Assembly: GCA_963575745.1 (NCBI GenBank)
Contig: CAUYUJ010015944.1
Span: forward strand, 226,066-273,565
Origin: Prorocentrum cordatum
Taxonomy: Eukaryota; Sar; Dinophyceae; Prorocentrales; Prorocentraceae
DNA: 47,500 bases
Direction: 5' to 3'
The notes under the pieces were generated by a model. That model ran no database searches. It worked only from the letters and a program-made list of their open reading frames with translations, and was not told the DNA's origin. The position numbers were made by a program, and so were the translations under genes. Below are positions 47,498-47,500 of this stretch, one piece after another (position 1 is the first letter of the stretch; each line of letters opens with the position of its first letter).

Positions 47498-47500
47498 GTA

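Noticed and set aside
1-47500. Bacterial or phage origin, operons, Shine-Dalgarno sites, rho-independent terminators
   Set aside because: Coding density is very low, microsatellites dominate and splice signals are present; hairpins found are MITE-like rather than terminators.
1-47500. Autonomous transposon, LTR retrotransposon or reverse transcriptase
   Set aside because: No catalytic motif such as YxDD or DDE context and no long terminal direct repeats were recognised; all mobile elements seen are short and noncoding.
1-47500. Dinoflagellate spliced-leader relic or telomere repeat
   Set aside because: No TTTGGCTCAAG or TTTAGGG array was noticed, so the lineage suggestion stays weak.

Overview
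This is a GC-rich eukaryotic nuclear window. There is no operon layout, no Shine-Dalgarno spacing and no recognisable rRNA or tRNA. I found no transposase or reverse transcriptase. Several short protein-like segments are bounded by GT...AG splice signals. Most of the sequence is repetitive: triplet microsatellites (GGA/TCC, CAT/ATG), minisatellites, 70-150 bp tandem arrays, and many small inverted-repeat elements of the MITE type. Intron-bearing genes, AG|G-type acceptors and inverted-repeat elements that behave like introns would fit a dinoflagellate or another GC-rich alga. No diagnostic sequence such as a spliced leader was seen, so that assignment is weak.

Layout. 1-7,660: a 149-bp tandem repeat, hairpin elements, the first composite array element, and four copies of a GTCGGGC-ended MITE family. 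7,660-10,900: microsatellites and GGCCTCTTGG minisatellites. 10,919-12,162 (minus): the best multi-exon gene candidate, three exons with matching phases. 12,180-18,600: more inverted-repeat elements, long CAT/ATG arrays and a 90-bp tandem array. 18,690-20,400: a ~100-bp tandem array. 20,900-23,240: three unrelated protein-like ORFs. 24,330-30,225: three further copies of the composite element, separated by kilobase-scale GGA/TCC tracts. 30,418-35,185: 104-bp, 12-bp and 11-bp satellites. 35,900-36,640: a fifth composite element. 36,740-37,870: a probable multi-exon locus. 39,267-41,178: two copies of a 155-nt repeat (family R) that looks like a mobile intron, one of them split by a palindromic insertion. 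42,345-43,449: a gene candidate carrying a GTCGGGC MITE exactly where an intron is needed. 45,848-46,740: a degenerate ATG-type pentamer tract. 46,875-47,500: two protein-like segments, the last running to a splice donor at the window edge.

The most interesting signal is the GTCGGGC MITE family (4241, 5339, ~5505, 6899, 43156). Copies share terminal and subterminal inverted repeats. The 43156 copy restores an open reading frame if removed as a GT-AG intron, and the 5339/5505 pair does the same; both end in CCTGAG. This is the expected signature of introner elements, mobile elements that create new introns. Every gene call here rests on reading frame, composition and splice signals only. No protein was recognised by homology, and all genes are unnamed.
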